From NCBI GenBank assembly GCA_964399195.1, contig CAYNPY010000003.1, positions 19,914 to 83,913 on the forward strand: a DNA stretch of 64,000 nucleotides, given 5' to 3'. Shown piece by piece: positions 61,409-64,000 of this stretch (positions within the stretch are counted from its first letter, which is position 1; every line of letters begins with the position of its first letter). Below the pieces are notes generated by a model. That model saw only the letters and a program-made list of their open reading frames with translations, was not told the origin of the DNA and searched no databases. Both the position numbers and the translations under genes were made by a program. The stretch is from CAINDZ01 sp964399195 (lineage in GTDB: Bacteria; Krumholzibacteriota; Krumholzibacteriia; LZORAL124-64-63).

Positions 61409-63858
61409 TGCGGCCCCATCCATTCCGGCCCTTTGGCCACGCGCAGCGCCGTCAGCGTGACCACGGCGACCGAACTGGCCGGCATGAAGACGGCGGCGGC
61501 GACCGGCGTGACCAGGCCGGCCGCGCAGCAGGCCACGGCCACGACGTTGTAAAGGACGGCGATGACGAGGTTGTCGCGCACGATGCGGCGCAGGCGCCGC
61601 GCCTCCCACAGCGAACGCCCGATCGCCGCGATGCCGTCGCCCAGGAAGAAGAAGTCCGCCTTGCCCGGCAGGACGGGGCGGTCCACCGCCGGCGTCGCCG
61701 CGCACCAGGCGGCCGCGAAGCTGGGCGAGTCGTTCAGGCCGTCGCCCACCATCAGCGTGTCGCGGCGGTCCAGCTCGCGCACGCGCGCGGCCTTGGCCTC
61801 GGGGTCCAGGCCGCCCTCGCAGCGGTCGGCCGGCAGGCCCAGCGCGCGCGCGGCGCGGTCGACCTTGACCTGGGAATCGCCGCTGAGCAGGTGCAGCTCG
61901 TACCCGGCGCGGCGCAGGGCGTCGATCTGGTCGGCCGCGTCGGCCTTGAACTCCTCCGCCGGCGCCAGGCGCGCCAGTTCACGCCCGTCGCGCGCGAACA
62001 CGGTGACGCCGCCCGGCGCCGCCGACCCGCCCGCCTCCGCAAGGCCCGCCGCGAACGCCGGCCGCCCCAGCCGCCAGTCCCCGTCCGCCAGTTCCAGCGA
62101 GAGTCCCTGCCCGGCGATCTCGCGCAGGTCCTCGGCCTGCTCGCCGGTGAGGGCCGGCTCGTTGTCCGCGACCGGCCCCAGCGCAGCCGCGACGCACGCG
62201 CTGACCGGGTGGTTGCTGCGCGCGGTCATGTGACGCAGCACGGCGCGCTCGCGCGGAGCCAGCGCCGCCAGCGCGGCGTGACCGGCGTCATCCAGGACGA
62301 GCCGGCCCATCGTCAGCGTCCCGGTCTTGTCCAGCAGCACGCGCCGGACGGCCAGCGCCTTCTCCAGGAACGAGGGCTTGCGCACGAAGACGCCGGCGCG
62401 ACGCAGGCGGTGGTGCGTCAGTTCCTCGGCCAGCGGCGTGGCCAGGCCCAGCGCGCAGGGGCAGGTCACCACCAGGATGGCGACCGTGACCTCGAGCGCG
62501 CGGCCCAGGTCGCGCCCGGCCCACAGCGCGAAACCGCCGGCCGCCGCGACCAGCACCGCCGCCACGTACCAGCCGGCGATGCGGTGCCACCACTGCGGGC
62601 GGAACTGTTCGTCGGCGATCGAGGTGGTGCGCAGCAGGTCGTTCAGGCGGCTGTCGGCGAAGCCCTCCGCCGTCGCCACCGCGAACCCCTGCGCGCCGGC
62701 GTTGAAGGCGCCGGCGGGGATCGCCTCGCCGGGCGCGAAGGCGACCTGGCCCGACTCGCCGGTGATCCAGTCCAGCGCCGCGGTGGCCGGCCGCCGCAGC
62801 AGCAGGCCGCGCACCGGCAGCAGGTCGCCCGGCGCGATCCACAGCTCGTCGCCGAGCGCGACTTCCGCCGCGCCGACCGCCTCGAGCCGGCCGCCGCGCA
62901 CGCGCTTGACCACCAGGTTCTCGGCGCCGCTCGACTCGAGCAGCGAGTTGCGGTTGCGCTCGCGGATGTGCTCCTGCGCCCAGCGCCCGACCAGCATCAG
63001 CGCGATGAAGGCGCACAGGCTGTCGAAGTAGGTGGCCGCCATGCCGCCGGTGGCCCAGGTCCAGACCGAGCCCGCATACGCCAACGTCATGCCCAGCGCG
63101 ATGGGCACGTCCAGGTGCAGCACCCCGCGCCGCAGCCCGGCCAGCGCCCCGCGGTAGAAGACGCCGCCGCCGGCCAGCAGCGAGATGGTCGACATTCCGA
63201 AGCTGAGCCACCCGAAGAACGAGTAGAGCAGGCCTTCTTCCAGACCCAGGTACACGCTGACGCTGAACATCATCACGTTCATGGCCATGGCGATCGCGAT
63301 CGCCATGCGCATGATCAGCGCGCGCGAGTGCCTCTGCGCGCCCTTGCGCGCGGGACCCAGACGGTAGCCGAAGCGCTCCAGCTCGCGCAGGAAGTCCTTC
63401 AGGTCGCCGCGCCCGGTGTCCCACGCCAACTCGACCTTGCCGAGGGCGGGATTCAGGCGCAGCTGCACGCCCGCGCTCCGGCGGCGGAACAATTCCTCGA
63501 TCAGCCACACGCACGCGGCGCAGTGCACGCCCTGGATGTCCAGGTCCAGGCGCAGCACGTCGTCGCCGGGCGCCTCGGCGCGGCGCTGTTCGATGACGTG
63601 GTCCAGCCAGGCGAAGCTGTCCGGGCGCAGCGTGGCGGCCGGGGCCAGGGTGGCGGGCTTCAGGTCGTAGAAGCGCTCCAGTTCGGCGGCGTGGATCAAC
63701 TCCCACACCCCGGCGCAGCCGCGGCAGCAGAAGGGGCCGTCCTGCGGGCGCCAGTGCCGGCCCAGCGCGTTGCCGCAGTGGAGGCAGCGGCCGGCCTGCG
63801 CGGCGCGCAGCCAGTCCTCCGACCAGTCGGCGGGCAGGACACGGGTCTCGGTGGTCAT
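61399..63858 (-). CDS. ccoI: Copper-transporting P-type ATPase for cbb3 assembly (CcoI/FixI)
   Basis: 819 residues from ATG 63858; upstream in-frame codons give only a low-complexity extension. N-terminal zinc-ribbon-like CLHCGNAL...CCRGCAGVWELIH, then a heavy-metal-associated domain with GVHCAACVWLIEELF. P1B-ATPase core: AALDWITGESGQV, TCPCALGLATPLA (transmembrane CPC), the phosphorylation site LLDKTGTLTMG, the nucleotide-domain His-Pro in SNHPVSACV, and VGDGLNDSPSFAAA. CcoI supplies copper to the CcoN active site. First gene of the leftward operon ccoI-S-NO-Q-P-G. Confidence 0.94.
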   Translation of the reverse strand: MTTETRVLPADWSEDWLRAAQAGRCLHCGNALGRHWRPQDGPFCCRGCAGVWELIHAAELERFYDLKPATLAPAATLRPDSFAWLDHVIEQRRAEAPGDDVLRLDLDIQGVHCAACVWLIEELFRRRSAGVQLRLNPALGKVELAWDTGRGDLKDFLRELERFGYRLGPARKGAQRHSRALIMRMAIAIAMAMNVMMFSVSVYLGLEEGLLYSFFGWLSFGMSTISLLAGGGVFYRGALAGLRRGVLHLDVPIALGMTLAYAGSVWTWATGGMAATYFDSLCAFIALMLVGRWAQEHIRERNRNSLLESSGAENLVVKRVRGGRLEAVGAAEVALGDELWIAPGDLLPVRGLLLRRPATAALDWITGESGQVAFAPGEAIPAGAFNAGAQGFAVATAEGFADSRLNDLLRTTSIADEQFRPQWWHRIAGWYVAAVLVAAAGGFALWAGRDLGRALEVTVAILVVTCPCALGLATPLAEELTHHRLRRAGVFVRKPSFLEKALAVRRVLLDKTGTLTMGRLVLDDAGHAALAALAPRERAVLRHMTARSNHPVSACVAAALGPVADNEPALTGEQAEDLREIAGQGLSLELADGDWRLGRPAFAAGLAEAGGSAAPGGVTVFARDGRELARLAPAEEFKADAADQIDALRRAGYELHLLSGDSQVKVDRAARALGLPADRCEGGLDPEAKAARVRELDRRDTLMVGDGLNDSPSFAAAWCAATPAVDRPVLPGKADFFFLGDGIAAIGRSLWEARRLRRIVRDNLVIAVLYNVVAVACCAAGLVTPVAAAVFMPASSVAVVTLTALRVAKGPEWMGPQWK

Positions 63859-64000
63859 GGTCGCTGCGGGCGGCTCCGGTCCCGAAAAGCCAGCGCTGCG
63901 CAAGGAGTTGCGCAGTCAGGAGCGGGAAGGTCCGGTCCAAAGTAGATCGCGCCCGCGCCGGACAGGCCCCGGAACGACGCGGTCGTCGTCGGGCGGTCCA
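63859..64000. other. Upstream region of the cbb3 operon at window edge
   Basis: 142 bases without a gene. On the minus strand the sequence CTACTTTGG (about 63948-63940) resembles the TAnnTT(T/G)G element seen before other genes and may be the ccoI promoter. No FNR-type palindrome (TTGAT-N4-ATCAA) is visible in the part shown. Confidence 0.3.

Overview
The window is a high-GC bacterial chromosome segment, apparently from a metagenome-assembled genome: it holds a 100-N scaffold gap (21436-21535) and a 10-N gap (44271-44280). It encodes 52 protein genes that I can support. I see no rRNA, tRNA, CRISPR array or intact insertion sequence. Four secreted proteins end in the same FlgD-like Ig/sorting module (signature NPFNP). 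The cbb3 oxidase has fused CcoN and CcoO, and several starts are preceded by a TAnnTT(T/G)G-like promoter element. Together these point to a candidate phylum of the FCB group (Krumholzibacteriota- or Eisenbacteria-like). The lineage is an inference; no marker gene here fixes it.

Left end (1-9629): two divergent operons for sulfur-linked redox. The leftward operon encodes a Cys-rich degenerate GcvH-like protein, a pentaheme cytochrome, a Tat-exported molybdopterin-oxidoreductase-like subunit, a four-cluster ferredoxin and an NrfD-type quinone-site subunit, resembling the Qrc complex or alternative complex III. The rightward genes encode a small membrane protein, DsrC with both C-terminal cysteines, a short DsrM-like cytochrome, DsrK and a cysteine desulfurase. 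DsrC, DsrMK and a quinone-linked Qrc-like complex with no dsrAB in view is the most interesting arrangement in the window.

Middle (9630-31636): a secreted MopE-repeat protein, YjbQ, a DusC-like tRNA dihydrouridine synthase, a laminin-B-like secreted protein, a serC-serA-DUF1015 serine operon, a hybrid histidine kinase, a secreted endonuclease I with PKD and lamin-tail modules, a beta-barrel-like protein with a Calx-beta lipoprotein, a cyclic-nucleotide-domain/aspartase fusion, and an ArsR/SRPBCC pair with a visible operator. A 131-bp non-coding inverted-repeat element lies at 31687-31817.

Right half (31821-64000): pyrC, moaA, a pyrophosphatase, acetyl-CoA synthetase, a secreted M6-type metalloprotease, a YgjV/GNAT fusion, a secreted beta-propeller-like protein, a tandem GT2 glycosyltransferase, an APC permease, a complete seven-gene Mrp (Mnh) Na+/H+ antiporter operon, an AbgT transporter, and the leftward cbb3 oxidase operon ccoI-S-NO-Q-P-G.

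The picture is a facultative aerobe or microaerophile with a cbb3 oxidase, a Na+/H+ antiporter, acetate activation and a DsrC-based thiol redox module feeding or drawing from the quinone pool. Genes are tightly packed with many 4-base start/stop overlaps. Long open frames antisense to real genes are an effect of high GC and were left out.
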